A DNA stretch of 64,000 nt from Beta vulgaris subsp. vulgaris (Eukaryota; Streptophyta; Magnoliopsida; Caryophyllales; Amaranthaceae): the NCBI RefSeq assembly GCF_026745355.1, contig NC_079204.1:131501-195500 (forward strand), given 5' to 3'. Positions 49,310-61,368 of this stretch are shown here, piece after piece (the stretch's first letter is position 1; every line of letters starts with the position of its first letter). The translations under genes were made by a program, and so were the position numbers. The notes under the pieces were generated by a model. That model did not search any database and had not been told where the DNA came from. It was given only the letters and a program-made list of their open reading frames with translations.

Positions 49310-49660
49310 GGCTATGTTCTTTTCAACTTAATTTATTTTTACTTCACTTAACTTATTTTTGCTTAACTTAACTTAACTTTTCTTTGTTTAACTTATTTAT
49401 GGTAAATTTAACTTATTTTTGTTGAACTTAACTTACTTTTCATAAACTTAACTTATTTTTGCTGAACTTATTTTTTTTAACCAAACCTACTCTTACTAAA
49501 CTTTTTTGTTTGTTTGTTGAAACTTAGAGTAAAATTTCGTTAAACGTAACTTGTTTTTGCTGAACATATTTTTGCTTAACTTATTTTTACTAAACATTAT
49601 TTTTGTTGAATTTATTTTTGCTAAATATTAGATTTATTCTTACTAAAACTTGTTCTAATA
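49310..49660. mobile_element. Partial Harbinger-like MITE
   Basis: Starts GGCTATGTTCTTTTCAACTT after TTA and continues as iterated AACTTATTTTTGCTGAACTT units. The right terminal repeat was not found. Confidence 0.5.
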
Positions 49661-49746
49661 AGACGAGGAGTTAGTGGTAATGAATTTCCATAGTTCATTA
49701 CCTTCCATCCCCCAAAAAACCAAATATTCATTATTGAAAGACAGAA

Positions 49747-49932
49747 AAGGATAGGAGTTAGCTCAAGTGGGTAGAGCGCTCCCCTTTGGCCCTTGAGGTC
49801 AGAGGTTCGATCCTTACCCCCAACATTATGTTGGGGTATTTCTTGTGCATGCTATGTGTTTCCTACAAGCTACTAGCCTTGTATGGGGTTAGTCCTTGGG
49901 CTAACTTAATTTCCTAATAATAATAATAATAA
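49747..49932 (+). mobile_element. tRNA-derived SINE, family B, copy 2
   Basis: Box A region TTAGCTCAAGTGGGTAGAG, box B GGTTCGATCC, body CAACATTATGTTGGGGTATT and a (TAA)n tail. Flanked by perfect 17-bp duplications ATTATTGAAAGACAGAA (49730-49746 and 49933-49949). The SINE tail plus flank (CTTGTANGGGGTTAG... to AATCTCAAAACTAA) is duplicated again at about 49997-50082. Confidence 0.9.
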
Positions 49933-50082
49933 ATTATTGAAAGACAGAAGAGTAATCTCAAAACTAAGATTATCTAAAATTTATAATGTATGCCTTGTAG
50001 GGGTTAGTTCTTGGGCTAACTTAATTTCCTAATAATAATTAAAAAAAATTATTGAAAAACAGAAGAGTAATCTCAAAACTAA

Positions 50083-50424
50083 GGCTATGTTCAGTTCAAC
50101 TTATTTTTGCTTATTTCAGATCTAATCAGATCAGATCAGATCAGAAAAAATAAGTTCAAATCATGCTTATATTTAAAAATCATTATATCTTTCATTACAT
50201 ATTAGTAAAAATTATAATAATTGAATATTAATAAAGTACTAATTGAGACGAATCAAACAAGACCCCACATGACTATATTTTTTCTTATATATTGAGAAAA
50301 ATCTAAAAGATAAGATCTTGTAATCAGAGAAAATAAGTTCAGATCAGATCAGATCAGAAAAAATAAGTTCAGATCAGATCAGATAAGTTCAGATCAGAAA
50401 ATTTCAAGTGAACTAAACATAGCC
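50083..50424. mobile_element. Harbinger-like MITE with GATCAGA motifs, copy 3
   Basis: Ends GGCTATGTTCAGTTCAACTT and GTGAACTAAACATAGCC with target duplication TAA (50080-50082 and 50425-50427). Iterated CAGATCAGATCAGA lies near both ends. It is inserted into the duplicated flank of the SINE at 49747, which dates it after that duplication. Confidence 0.88.
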
Positions 50425-50588
50425 TAAGATTATCTAAAATTATTCTTCTTGAAAACTAAGATAATCTAAACACCATTCTATTCATACTCGATATTAACCA
50501 TGGAAAATACCTAAACTTTAAATTTTATAATGTATGCTATCAATACAAAATCAACATAAAAAAAAAAAAAAAAAAAACCTCACAAAAT

Positions 50589-50662
50589 TGCTTTCATTGA
50601 GAGTCGAACTCAAGACCTCCCGCTTACTAAACGGGTGCTCTAACCAACTGAGCTATGAAAGC
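50589..50662 (-). tRNA. tRNA-Thr (anticodon AGU)
   Basis: The 74-nt minus-strand sequence folds into a complete cloverleaf: acceptor GCTTTCA/TGAAAGC with discriminator A, D-arm GCTC/GAGC, anticodon arm CCCGT/GCGGG with loop TTAGTAA (anticodon AGU, reading ACU and, as inosine, ACC/ACA), and T-arm TTGAG/CTCAA with loop TTCGACT. There is no intron. A long T-run on the minus strand just past the gene can serve as the Pol III terminator. CCA is not encoded, as usual for nuclear genes. Confidence 0.96.
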
Positions 50663-50810
50663 AAGACATGCTCATAATGATATTCCTCATACACGACAAT
50701 TTTATTCCTCATCTCAAACACAATAATATAAACACAAAAAAACAAAGGCGGTTAATGTCAAAAGAAGTAAATAAACCCAAAGTTAAAGGCTTAATTTGCA
50801 TAAAAACATG

Positions 50811-50823
50811 AGTGTATATATTA
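50811..50823 (+). promoter_or_regulatory. Possible TATA box of the Di19 gene
   Basis: GTGTATATATTATG lies about 360 bp before the Di19 ATG and about 40 bp before a CT-rich leader (TCTCTCTCATTTTTATC). Positional inference only. Confidence 0.35.
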
Positions 50824-51177
50824 TGTGTACATCATACAAATGAAAAAGGTCGGTAGAGAGTGTTATCTCTGCTCTAAAATCTCTCTCTCATTTTTATCAT
50901 TTTCTCTCTCCTCTTCCTCCTCAATTTCCTGGACATTTCTCTCTGCAAAATAATACTCTTTCTTTCCTTCTTACCTTCTTTTAGGGTTTCCCCACAAAGT
51001 TGAGAAAAAAAAAGCAAAGAAATTTTTTCCAGGTGACTTTTTGCTGATTTTATATTTAGTCCAAAAATTCACGTGCAATAAAGCTACTACCTTGGTTTTC
51101 TTGAGGAAAATTTCAAGTGATTTTTCTGGAATTTTCAGGATTATCATCACCTTTATCATCTTCATCAAGATCATAAA

Positions 51178-54100
51178 ATGGAGGGTAGTGATCCATGGAG
51201 TTCTCGTCTTTCTTCTTCTTCCTCTTTCAGGCGCTATCAACTACGATCTGGTTAGATTTTTATTTTATTTTTTTGATGTTTTTTTGATTTATATTGGGGG
51301 TTTGCTTTGGAATGTGTGAAATGATGAACTTTTGGTTAATCTGAGGGAAACCCATCTTAGAAAGAAGTGAGAAATGATGTGGGTTTTGTTAAAATGGGGA
51401 ACCAATCTTGTAAAAATCTTATCTTTGTGTTTGGTTTGCTTAATTTCTGAAAAAGGGTTTAATTTAGGTGAGAAAAGGGATGATTCAGGTGAAAAATTGT
51501 TGTAATTGGAATGTTTCCTTGTAATAATCGTATCTTTTCATTATTTGGGGGTAATTCTGTAAATGGTTTTCTGGGTTTGGGTGAATTAGTATGAATAATT
51601 GAATATGATGGTCTGATGGAATGAAATTTTGGGAATTTGGCTTGAAACAGAGGCTTACTTAGGAGGAGATGATTTAGAGGTGGAGGATGATTACAAACAA
51701 GAGTTTTCATGCCCATTTTGCCCGGAGGAGTTTGATATTGTGGGGTTGTTTTGCCATATGGATGAAGAACATCAAGTGGAATTGAAAAATGGGGTAATTT
51801 TCTTTACCTTATCATAGTAGTATAACATTTATTCAAGTTTTATTGTGCAGAATTGTCTAGAAGTATATTAATCTAATTGTTGTGGACTTGCTCATCCATT
51901 GTAGATATTAGTTTAGTTTGCTAACATGGATTTTGAAGCTTTTGATTGTGTGCATTGCAGTCTGCATGTGCATCTTGATCATAAGAGTTGCTTAGAATTG
52001 GCCGGTATATGACATTCTTAGTATTTTTGCTGATGGGGAAAGGAAAGGTTTATGAGTTCTTTGGCAGCGTAATCCTAACACGTGGATTTGGTTTAGGATC
52101 CTGGGTTTAGATGATTTTGTTTGTCTAGCATTGGAATTGTCCATTGAAATGATATAAGTTCCTTTGGATGTGAAATGTGTTGGATTGTTGTATGACAATC
52201 AACAATATTAGGTCATTTGGCAACATCTTTGAGACTGTAGCTCGTTTCTTCATTTATTGTCGAGATTTACTGTCCTGTTGCATATGACAAATTTCTAGGC
52301 CCTTTTTTCTTCAGTGAATGAGAAATATTTGGTTAATGATGCTTTAGACAGATTTTTCCGAGTTGTCCCTTTTTACTTTTTTGTTTCTGTATTTTTGTCT
52401 TCCTCCTCTCTGCATACATATGATTCTTGCTGAATGTTGTATAATATTATTAGATCATGTTTGTGGATTAAGTGACATCTTGGATACTGGAGTTTGCTGA
52501 CTTCATTTATTGCAAGATTTATCCCCCTGCTGTTTATTTATGACTAGATTTTAGGGCATTTTTTTGGTACATGGTTTTTTTTTTTCAAGGTCATACGTTG
52601 CCATATTGCTTTCTTCTGTCGTTTCTCCTCTTAAATATAAGTAGGGGGTTATACACATAGCAGTTCTGGTACACCAATGTGGTTGCTGGATTTATCCAGA
52701 ATTTCTTTGTTAAAACTTCTGCATTATTAGGTTCAGGTATTCCGTTTTCCTCCTTATTCTTCATCTTGGAGCTTTAAGTTGGAAATCTGTAAATGAGGAT
52801 TTCAATGTGGCCTTGTGAAAATATGCAACTTGTACGGGCATAAATGATCACTAAATTGATGTGCGTCACTTTTTGCAGGTTTGCCCTGTTTGTGCAAAGA
52901 GGGTTGGAATGGATATGGTCGGGCATATTACAATGCAGCATGGAAATATATTGAAGATATCCTTCTTTTTAATAGCTTTGCGAAGTTGAATTTTATAGAT
53001 TGAATTCATGAACCCCACCGGCTGTTGCATTATCATTCTATGTGATCTGTGGCCTAGTCTCTCAGTAACTCAACTCTATTTGGTGTAGTAGAAGCTAGAG
53101 AGAGAATGTTCATAGTGTTTTCTGTTCACTCGTTTTATAGGTGGAGATGAGGTGATAGTCGATAAATGCCTATCTTTCAAGTCTGCTGTCTACCACAATT
53201 GATGACTATAAAATGTATTGAGAAACTGATTGTAGCCTAGATCTCTATACATAGCCTACCGATGCAGCTATGTTTTGCATATCATCTTACCTGTCAGATT
53301 ATGAATTATCCTAGATATTAGATTATGTCCTTTGCAACAGTAATATATGAACATGGTCTACTCAAGATGAAGGTACTGTGCTGCGGTGCATGTTGAGTGC
53401 AAACACTATTGGTGGATCATGGATGGGACTAGAGCAGGGGTTATGCCAACTTGAAGCTATGGAGACAAGTTAGAATCTCGAAGGTTTAGACCAAGGCCGA
53501 GCAAATTTGGGTACATAGAGTACCAGTTTAGAATTATGAGGGGTGAATGGAGGCTCTAGTGGAATATGATGGTGAGGAGGTGCCCCTAAGTGAATGTCTT
53601 GAGTACCTCAGGTTGATTTTTCAGAGTAATGGAGATATTGACCAAGATGTGACTCATGGGATGAAGTGTTGGAGGGTCAGACAAATAGTAGCTACTTGAG
53701 TGTGAATGTATGATAAAGGGAAAATTCTACAGATGTTATGAGTTAGAATGTAGGGCGTTTAATATTAAATTATAATTGTAGTTCAGATTTGTATATTGAG
53801 ATTGATGTGTGGAAACAGTCCAAGTGATGGGAAATTAAGAATATGTAAGGGAAGATTGGAGTCTCACATTGATGATAGGATGAGAGAGAATTGGTTTAGC
53901 ACGTGCGATGTTGAGTTTTGACTAGAGGATGCACCGCTAAAGAAAATAAGGAGTTAGGGATTGTAAGGATTTTAGAAGAAGCTGATAGAGACTAAGGCTG
54001 AATTGAAGAAAATCTAGTTGACTGCAGGAGTTTCCATGCTTGCGATCCCATCTTTTTGGAGTTAAAGCTTTGACATTTGTTAGTGGTGGTTGTAGATATT

Positions 54101-55818
54101 TCTCATATTCAAGATGTGTCAAATCTTAACCTTCTAATTTTGCTATTTCATTAGCTTTGTTAAATTTTTTTTACTCATTTGTCTGATATTTTTGCCTTAA
54201 TTGACTGGTCTGGGTTGTCTCCATAATGGTGAAATTCTTCTTTAAGTTTTTATGCAAAGTGCAATTTGTTTGGTGGCAACAACCAAATTACGAAGACAAG
54301 TTTGGTTATGTTGTGGGTGTATTTCTATATCTGCTTCTGAATGCTACCTTGTCCCCTGCATAAGTTGATGTATAATTTATTTTGTTTCTTTGACTATAAG
54401 ATTACGTTCAGCGAAGGAGGAGAATGCGCAGAGGCGTTCCAAATTCAATGTTCAGCATATTGAGGAAGGAATTGCGAGAAGGAAATAGGCAATCCCTTTT
54501 CGGAGGGTCCTCTTTCGCACTATCTTCCTCAAATCCAGATCCTGATCCTCTGTTGTCTTCATTTATATACAGCTCATCCACTGCTGAAGAACTTGGGAAG
54601 GTAGAACCTCCCAAGGAAGCAGTTTCACTTCCACCAGCTGTGGAGGAGAAAATTGAAAGGTACTATTTAACTTATCTTGTGATTGTTTTCTTGTCTTAAA
54701 TCAATCTGTTTTAGCACTGAATTACCATATAGTTTTTTTAGGCAATGATTATTATTCTTGGTTTTCTGCTCATGCTCTGCAAAATTGTCATGTAATTGTG
54801 TGGACCCCCTCAATCTTTCAGTTTACTTGAGAAATGAATCATGAAAGAAGTTTGTTTTGTTGGTGAGAACTAAAGAACTAAAAGACCATCTTTTGTCCAA
54901 AATCTTTGCATAGTTTTGGATTACGCACTTGCATCTACCTTGGAAATCATCATATTATTTTCCAGATGTTTGTTCAATAAGGTTTTCTGGAGGACCCCAT
55001 TGATGTGTACTGTTCAACACTTTCTTTTGATAAAAGAGAAAAAACACTATGTAGCCGCATATAACTTCTTGTTGGTTAACCCAGCTTTTCTACTTTTTCT
55101 CATTAAATAAGGTGGGGCAAAGTAACATGTTACATTGCTTTTAGCTGTGCACTGCTGTCATTGTGCATGTTAACGTGTTTATTATTGCTAGGGATTTTTT
55201 CAAGGTGGTATGATAGTATCTCTGTATATTGACGGTCGTGACTCGTATTTCTGAAATGGAAATTGATAATCTTTTGTCCGTCGTCCTAGCTAGCGTAGCA
55301 TGGTTGCTTAATTTACTTATTAAGCTCAATGGTAGAACTCTCAGCTCCGTAGTAGGGATACCAACCTACGACATGATTGGGGTTCGATTCTCATTATTTT
55401 GAACCCTAATCAGCTTAGTTGTGCAGAGACGGGTACGGGGACAGAAAACGACGAGATTTCAGAATTTTTAGGAATGGATACACTTACATGAAACGTATTA
55501 TATTAGGTACGGGTACTACTACGTGACCTAGAAGAATTAGCCATGGTACAAAGCTGATCGGTCCAGTGTCCTGTGGGCTGAGATTCCCATCATCTCTCAT
55601 CATCTTATAGGGTGTTTTGCCATCTGTAGCTAGAATTCTCGAAATATAGCACGTTATCTGAAGTGGATGAATTGTAAATGATTAATATGCTAATTATGTG
55701 CATGTAATACAGTACCCAGCATTCTGTGCTCTCTGAAAAGGAGCACGAGGAGAAGGCTAAGAAGTGTGAATTTGTCCGAGGATTGCTTCTCTCCACTATG
55801 CTTGACGACATTTTATAA
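51178..55818 (+). CDS. Di19 zinc-finger protein (drought-induced 19 family)
   Basis: Five exons: 51178-51250, 51651-51793, 52879-52956, 54406-54659, 55713-55818, giving 217 aa, the usual family length. The N-terminus MEGSDPWSSRLSSSSSSFRR is characteristic. Two Cys2-His2 fingers follow: CPFCPEEFDIV...CHMDEEH (45-65) and CPVCAKRVGMDMVGHITMQH (74-93). After them come a basic cluster QRRRRMRR (nuclear localisation), the Di19 C-terminal domain (SILRKELREGNRQSLFGGSS), and the terminal EEKAKKCEFVRGLLLSTML. Di19 proteins are nuclear and act in drought, salt and light responses, some as transcription factors phosphorylated by CDPKs. Three introns are GT-AG. Intron 3 has AT-AC ends, because no GT donor exists that keeps the conserved protein together. 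The gene model is by hand. Confidence 0.94.
52957..54405 (+). other. U12-type AT-AC intron of the Di19 gene
   Basis: The 5' end is ATATCCTTCT, an exact match to the minor-spliceosome donor ATATCCTT. The 3' end is TTCTTTGACTATAAGATTAC, with a branch site TTCTTTGAC one base from TTCCTTRAY and the branch A 12 nt before the AC acceptor. Joining GGAAATATATTGAAG to GTTCAGCGAAGG restores the conserved GNILKVQRRRR reading. The 1449-nt intron also holds a LINE relic at about 53450-54095. Confidence 0.9.
53450..54095 (+). pseudogene. Decayed RTE-type LINE reverse transcriptase fragment
   Basis: Broken frames spell the C-terminal part of RTE-like LINE polyproteins: RPSKFGYIEYQF (near 53490), GEEVPLSECLEYL and IFQSNGDIDQDVTHGMKCW (53572-53690), KFYRCYELECRAF (about 53720-53760), then DDRMRENWF and LEDAPLKKIRS (about 53875-53955). 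Stops and frameshifts separate these blocks, and neither end of the element could be defined. It is a dead insertion inside the U12-type intron. Confidence 0.82.
55428..55560. repeat. Dispersed GGGTACGGGTAC repeat in Di19 intron 4
   Basis: GACGGGTACGGGGACAGAAA, ACGAGATTTCAGA and ACTACGTGACCTAGAAGAA correspond to a segment at 41645-41780. It is probably a fragment of an unclassified transposon. A tRNA-like stretch just upstream (GGGGTTCGATTCTCATT) may belong to the same insertion. Confidence 0.5.
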
Positions 55819-55989
55819 GCCAGATGCCAAGCTTGGAGACGTCGTGAGCCGTTGGAGGAATGAGAAAGCCAAGAGGATTCAGGCCAATGTTCAGAGAGAA
55901 AGAGAGAGAATATGTTAGATATCAGGGTAATGTCTGAAATTAGTGTTGTATTTCTTGTAATCTGTTGTATTTAGACGGCTTATGCAAGT

Positions 55990-58400
55990 GCAATATTTGA
56001 AAGGCGGAATAATATATCGTAATTTCGCTTGCTTTTAGTCCTTGCTCCTTCCTCATCTTCCATGACAGCTTTCAAGCCTTCTTATAGTCTAAAGTAACAA
56101 GTTCACAAAACAGAGTAACAATTACTTTTCCAAATTCCAATGTTTCTTGTCCAAATTCGGATTTAGGTATGTACCATCTAAATTCGGTTCTGATGTAGGA
56201 TATCTATCCAGAAGTTTTCGCAATTCGATCATGTAATCTGCGTTATCATCTTGATCAATTTGTGTGGGTCACCATGATTTTGTTTTTGCCAAAAGACATA
56301 AAATAAGCTAATTCATACTATTCATTATTATCATCTTTGAGTATTGGTTCTTTTGTAGAGACTTTGAAACCAAAGATTCAAGTTAAGACTTCAGAACGCC
56401 CAACTTCATGTAGATTTGCTTACCCGATAGATGGAATATTGCCAAATGTACCTAATATTTCGTTTGTGTTCTATGGCATAGTTGTTTTGAAGTTGGAAAT
56501 GAGTTAGAGGATGTAAAGTTGAATAAAATAATATAAAGTTAGTGAAAAGGTGATCGTGGTAAATTTTGAAAGTTGAGAAGAATCAGATTGATAAACTGTA
56601 GGAATCTATAAGTACTATAAAGCGGAATTTCATGAATCAAATTCATAAGCACTTAAATCAGGATCATATGCATATACAATTAAGGATCACATACAAGTTT
56701 AGAAATAACCTTTGTAGCGTGAAAGCTTAAATAATCCGAATTGAGAATCTCAGATGTTATTCCTCTACTTAGTCCACCAACCCGGATCAACACTCCACCA
56801 ATGCTAGTTGGAAAGGAAGAAAATTTCTTGTTTTTGGAGTTTTTACGTGACTTTGAAAGAGAGAGAATAGGAGAGAGAAAATAATAATAGAATAAACTGA
56901 TAATTTTCTTTTCTGCCTAACCCAAATATATAAAAGTATTTAGGTCAGAATTCTCTCCTTTTCCCCTCTCTTGGCCGGCCACCCTAGGGCCCTCTTGGGC
57001 TCTAGGTTTCTTTTGTTGATCCAAGTTTAATATGTGACCTTGTAGGATCCGTTACATTGGGCTAGGGGTTTATTTATTTACTAATCCGAAGTTCTATAGC
57101 TTTCTCTAGCAAGACGTATAGATGACCCAATATAACGAACTTATTATCTCTATAATATGATCCATTATACATTAGTAATTGCATTTAAGTCGAGGACATA
57201 AATCCTTCATAAACATCATTAGATGATATGATTATGTTATATATTAACATACCACTACAAAAATCACTAGGTTTTACTTTAAAATGTAAGTGATCTTACC
57301 TTATTTTAATGAGTGTTTAAATCGAAATAACCTATACTCATCTCGGCTATATGTTGAGGATTAATATTATAGCGACAATGGACTTTTGAGCATGTTGTTT
57401 TCTAAGTTGTTTAGTTTTATACTCAACCTCTAAGTTGGTACATTCAATATGCTAATATCCTCGTAGAAAGTTGTTATTCAGATCAATTATCTTTCCTTAC
57501 CAACACAAAAAAGGATAACATAACCAAAGACGGAGATATTAATCCCGTGCCGGCGCAAAGTAATAAATATGTACAGCTTCCGTTTGATTTACATTCAGTT
57601 ATATCTTCCGTAAGCTCTCTCAAGAGGTAAAAAATTCTCAAGGAATTATGATAACACTAATAAGGGTGATACAGAAGATTAATCAATTCTAGACGTAGTG
57701 ATTATTAGAGTCCAATTTTTTTTTTTCTTTATGGACAAAGGCTTATAGAGACCAATTAACCAATAGTGATGCTACCAACTTACCATCAGTAGTATTATTG
57801 GAATATTAAATCAACAAAACACCTACAACTGTAGTTGATAACTCATGTTCGTTGTTAGTTTGTTTATACTGAGTAAATATACTATTATTGAGCAAAGATA
57901 AACAATTATGCATAAAACGGATAGTGTTTCGCATCTCACTTTTAGATTCCAAATTCTCCTAAGCAACAAATTGGAAAAGCAAAAAGTTGATCTCAGCAAA
58001 ACTCAACATTTGAAGGGAGAACATACTTCCTCCAAATTGAAATGCGAACACTTAGTACTCAAGATTAAATTTCACATGTTCGACATTTTTTTTTTTTATC
58101 ATTGTATAAGAAAATCAATCTTGTGAAATCTTATTAAATATGTTCTGTTTTGTAACTTAAAGATATCAAAATGTCATAATTTTAAAAAACAAAAAATCAA
58201 AGATACTTAAGACCATGAAAAAGTGATATGCAAACGTATTCGAAAGCAAAGGAAGTACTATATTAGAAATTGAAGATATATGTGAGAAGTGTTTTAAACA
58301 TAATAACAAACCTGAAAAGATTGCACAAGCGACGACCAGAAACCTATCCATTCGAAGCAAAGCACATATGTGTACAAATAATAGCTTGCTCATATATTAT
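55990..58400. other. Intergenic, no gene seen
   Basis: Between the convergent Di19 and DUF789 genes. AT-rich, with no recognisable coding exon or RNA gene. The first and last few hundred bases are likely 3' UTRs. Confidence 0.5.
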
Positions 58401-58792
58401 CTACTCTTTCCGTCTCATAACGAAGACAAAGTAGCCTAATCATACACTGGCAAACAAAAGCCCAGATACCTTGAAGAGGCCTAGGAATTCTCAGAATCCC
58501 GTCCTCATAAACAACCGTTTCACATCAGAAAGTTATGGTACAGCGAGTTATTTAGCAAATTACATGGATAAGCTTGATCCTCCCCGCCAGTTGAGCTTGC
58601 AAGTTACCAAAAAGCTGATGTTTCTAAATTTCCTCAGAAAATACAAGTAATTGCAAAACCAGAGTTGCAGATCGAGGAACAGAAAGGCGATGGGGGAATT
58701 CTGCAATGCTCAGCCAACAAATTTAAAATACTTATAGTCAGCTGAGCTGTGAAGAGTCAGCTATTAGCTCTCTTTCATCAGCCCCCTCGGTC

Positions 58793-59794
58793 TCATCTAC
58801 AGCTGAAACTGTGAGAGAGGAAGAAGTTGTAATCAGGATGATTTACATTCAGAAGCCGGAGCCACTCATCAGCAGCTCGCAACAGGGAATTGGCCCTCTG
58901 ACATTCATCAACTCCATTTTGATCCCAGACCGAGATTTTGAACTTGTAAGAGGCCATTCCAAAAATTGGCAATGGCATCTTAAGACCCATATTGAAGCCA
59001 TTCGGAATCTCCCTTGGACATGACCCATATTGACTTTGCCACTCACTCTGTCCACCTGTAAAAGTGGGGATGTGGTCCTATCAGGCGCAGTTCAGCATAT
59101 GATGATATTATCAGTAGTACCAAATCTAATAACCAATTAGACATACCACGTAAAGGTGTTGAGAGGGAGTGGAAAGTCAAAAAGCAGGAATCCAAGTTCT
59201 GGAGGGTCGGACCAGTAGGAATTCTGTATATCGGGTACCTTTTTATAAAATCCAGAAGAGAAAATCCAGATCAGGTACATGCATGCTATGAAATTACTAT
59301 AATTATTCACAGCACAAAAGATAAAGCAAGTCATATGGCTGACAAACCATACCATGCAACAGAAATCCAACTTGATGCTGACAAATCGCAGCTCCTGTAT
59401 GTTTTAAGTTCCGGAAAACGTGATGCTAGAAGCGATATCTGTTGAATAGTTACTTGAAATCAGTAGAAGAATACAAGACATATAAACAATGATAAAGAAT
59501 TGAGCAAATGAACAAACCTTATCAGCCAATGGTTCCCGACTGAAGGGAGGAGCATGCTCAAAATATTCGAAGGTAAGAGCACCAGGTGAATTGGATAATT
59601 CCCCTTCATCACTAGATGAACCATTGAAGGGTTTATGTCTCAGTGAAAGTGCCTTCATATCCTGTAGATTAGACTCTCCAAGATCCTGCTGGTTCCACGC
59701 ACCAATACTGCAAGGACCTCTTTCGGTTTCACAATCACTGCTGCCAACACTACTAGTTTCTCTAGATGACTCATCACTCTCCTCCCCCGGTATT
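58793..59794 (-). CDS. DUF789 family protein, 3' four exons (5' part not found)
   Basis: Exons in transcription order: 59794-59518, 59438-59353, 59238-59147, 59055-58793, all GT-AG and in frame to the stop at 58793. The protein part shows the signature of the plant DUF789 family. It has an acidic Ser-rich segment ([20 protein letters not shown]), then [54 protein letters not shown], and the end block [35 protein letters not shown] and NHPDYNFF. The first exon here needs two bases from an upstream exon, and the family's N-terminal half (with the VQYYVP-type motif) was not found between 59795 and 64000, so it probably lies beyond the right edge. The molecular function of DUF789 proteins is unknown. 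Confidence 0.9.
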
Positions 59795-61368
59795 CTGCAA
59801 CAGAGTAACAAGAAAATCAAGTGTTAAGAAAGCAAACAACAATAAGCCAGCACCAAATGGGAGAAACATATAAAAACTTTAAACAGGCATAACCTAGAAA
59901 GCCTATAGAACCTATGGCTTCGTGTGTTTGTTAATTGACTGTTCTATATATCCACTATAACTCAAAGACATCAACCAAAACCAGTTCTTTCGAACACGGA
60001 AAAATTCGTGCAAAAAAAGCTCCAAGCTAAACGAATCGCAGCTCTCTTTACCAATGATCATTTGTAATAAAAATCTGAGAACATAACCTGATCGTCCCTC
60101 CCTTCCACCCCTCAAAGCAAAACCCTCGAAGAAAGAAAGAGAAGACACCAGATGAGGCAAGAGAGTACAGAGAAGGCAGTTAATGAATATAGATAACCTA
60201 ACTAGTAACTACAAGCAACAGCATGGAAAAGAATACTTTCCAAATTTATACAAGCATCAGAATACAGATGACACACATAAGAATCAATGGTCAATATAAT
60301 TGTACTTTAAGCATAACGCCTCTAGCATAAGCAAGAATTACATCTGACGAACAGGCTACTAAAAATGTAATCAGTCAAGACTTGAGAACCAAGAAGATCA
60401 AATTGATGCAAAAAACAAAAGATGACACACATAAGAATTAATGGCAGCACAATCTCACCATATCACTGAAGCTTTAATTTGCTTGATACTCACAAGTTAG
60501 ATCCGCTCGCTCTCCCCCCACAACCCAACAAAAAGAGCAAAAAAAGTGAATCTCCAGATCAAGAATAATATACCATTCTACAAGCAGTCCCCCCTCCTCC
60601 CAGCACAGCATGGCTAAGTCAGCTATGATAACGGCAAATATATTGCATTAACAGCTTACCGCTAAACATTCTTCCACCATCCATCACACTTCACACATCA
60701 GATAACCTAAACAGCACACCAATAAATGCTCCAAACTAACTAGGTTGGACATTTATTTGAGGATTTAACAACTAGAATAGTAGAAGCTCAAAAATGCAAG
60801 TACACAAGATAACGGCTGCATGCAGTGGCATCTTGGCCTCATAAACCACGCCCATGCAAGAGGTGTACAACTTAACCTCACACCTAGACTCCAAAAATCT
60901 TTCACTCCCCCATGCACCTCCACTAGTTCTAAGCTAAGCATAGAGATACAACATGACCTCACATTTCCGTTAATTGACACATAATAATAATCTACTCGAC
61001 TTACTTTTACTTACAAAAGAATTAAAAAAAGTTTGAAAACTTGTGGAGAAGATCTGAAAAATTCCAAAAGTTAGATTACTTAAGAAGAGTTCAATTCAGA
61101 AAATTTTAAAAAAAGTTTTAAGAAGTTCAGGAAATGTTGATAAGAAATCACCAAAGTTAAAAGATATAAAGAAAACCTCGAAAAATTCAAGAACAGTTTA
61201 GAAAAAATAAGACAAATTCTAGAAAATTAAGTTAGATAAAAAAGCTCTTTCAAAAAAAAAAAAAGTTAGATAAAAAAGCCTGAGAATATAAGGCTTAGGT
61301 GTAGCATGAATGTGCTTGACTACATTTTGGCTAAAACAGGTTAAGGATCTTTACTAAAGATTACACCC
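59795..61368. other. Probable DUF789 intron, no exon recognised
   Basis: This should be upstream intron sequence of the DUF789 gene because the first visible exon starts with a split codon. No frame matches the family's N-terminal motifs. An 82-codon minus-strand frame at 59912-60160 has no known domain and is treated as chance. Confidence 0.45.

Noticed and set aside
54424..54699. Stand-alone gene starting at the internal Met of the Di19 C-terminal domain
   Set aside because: The segment is exon 4 of Di19; upstream zinc-finger exons join it in frame through the AT-AC intron.
55330..55410. tRNA-like sequence with GGGGTTCGATTC
   Set aside because: It has a box B-like motif but no complete cloverleaf could be folded; it is probably a SINE or transposon fragment.
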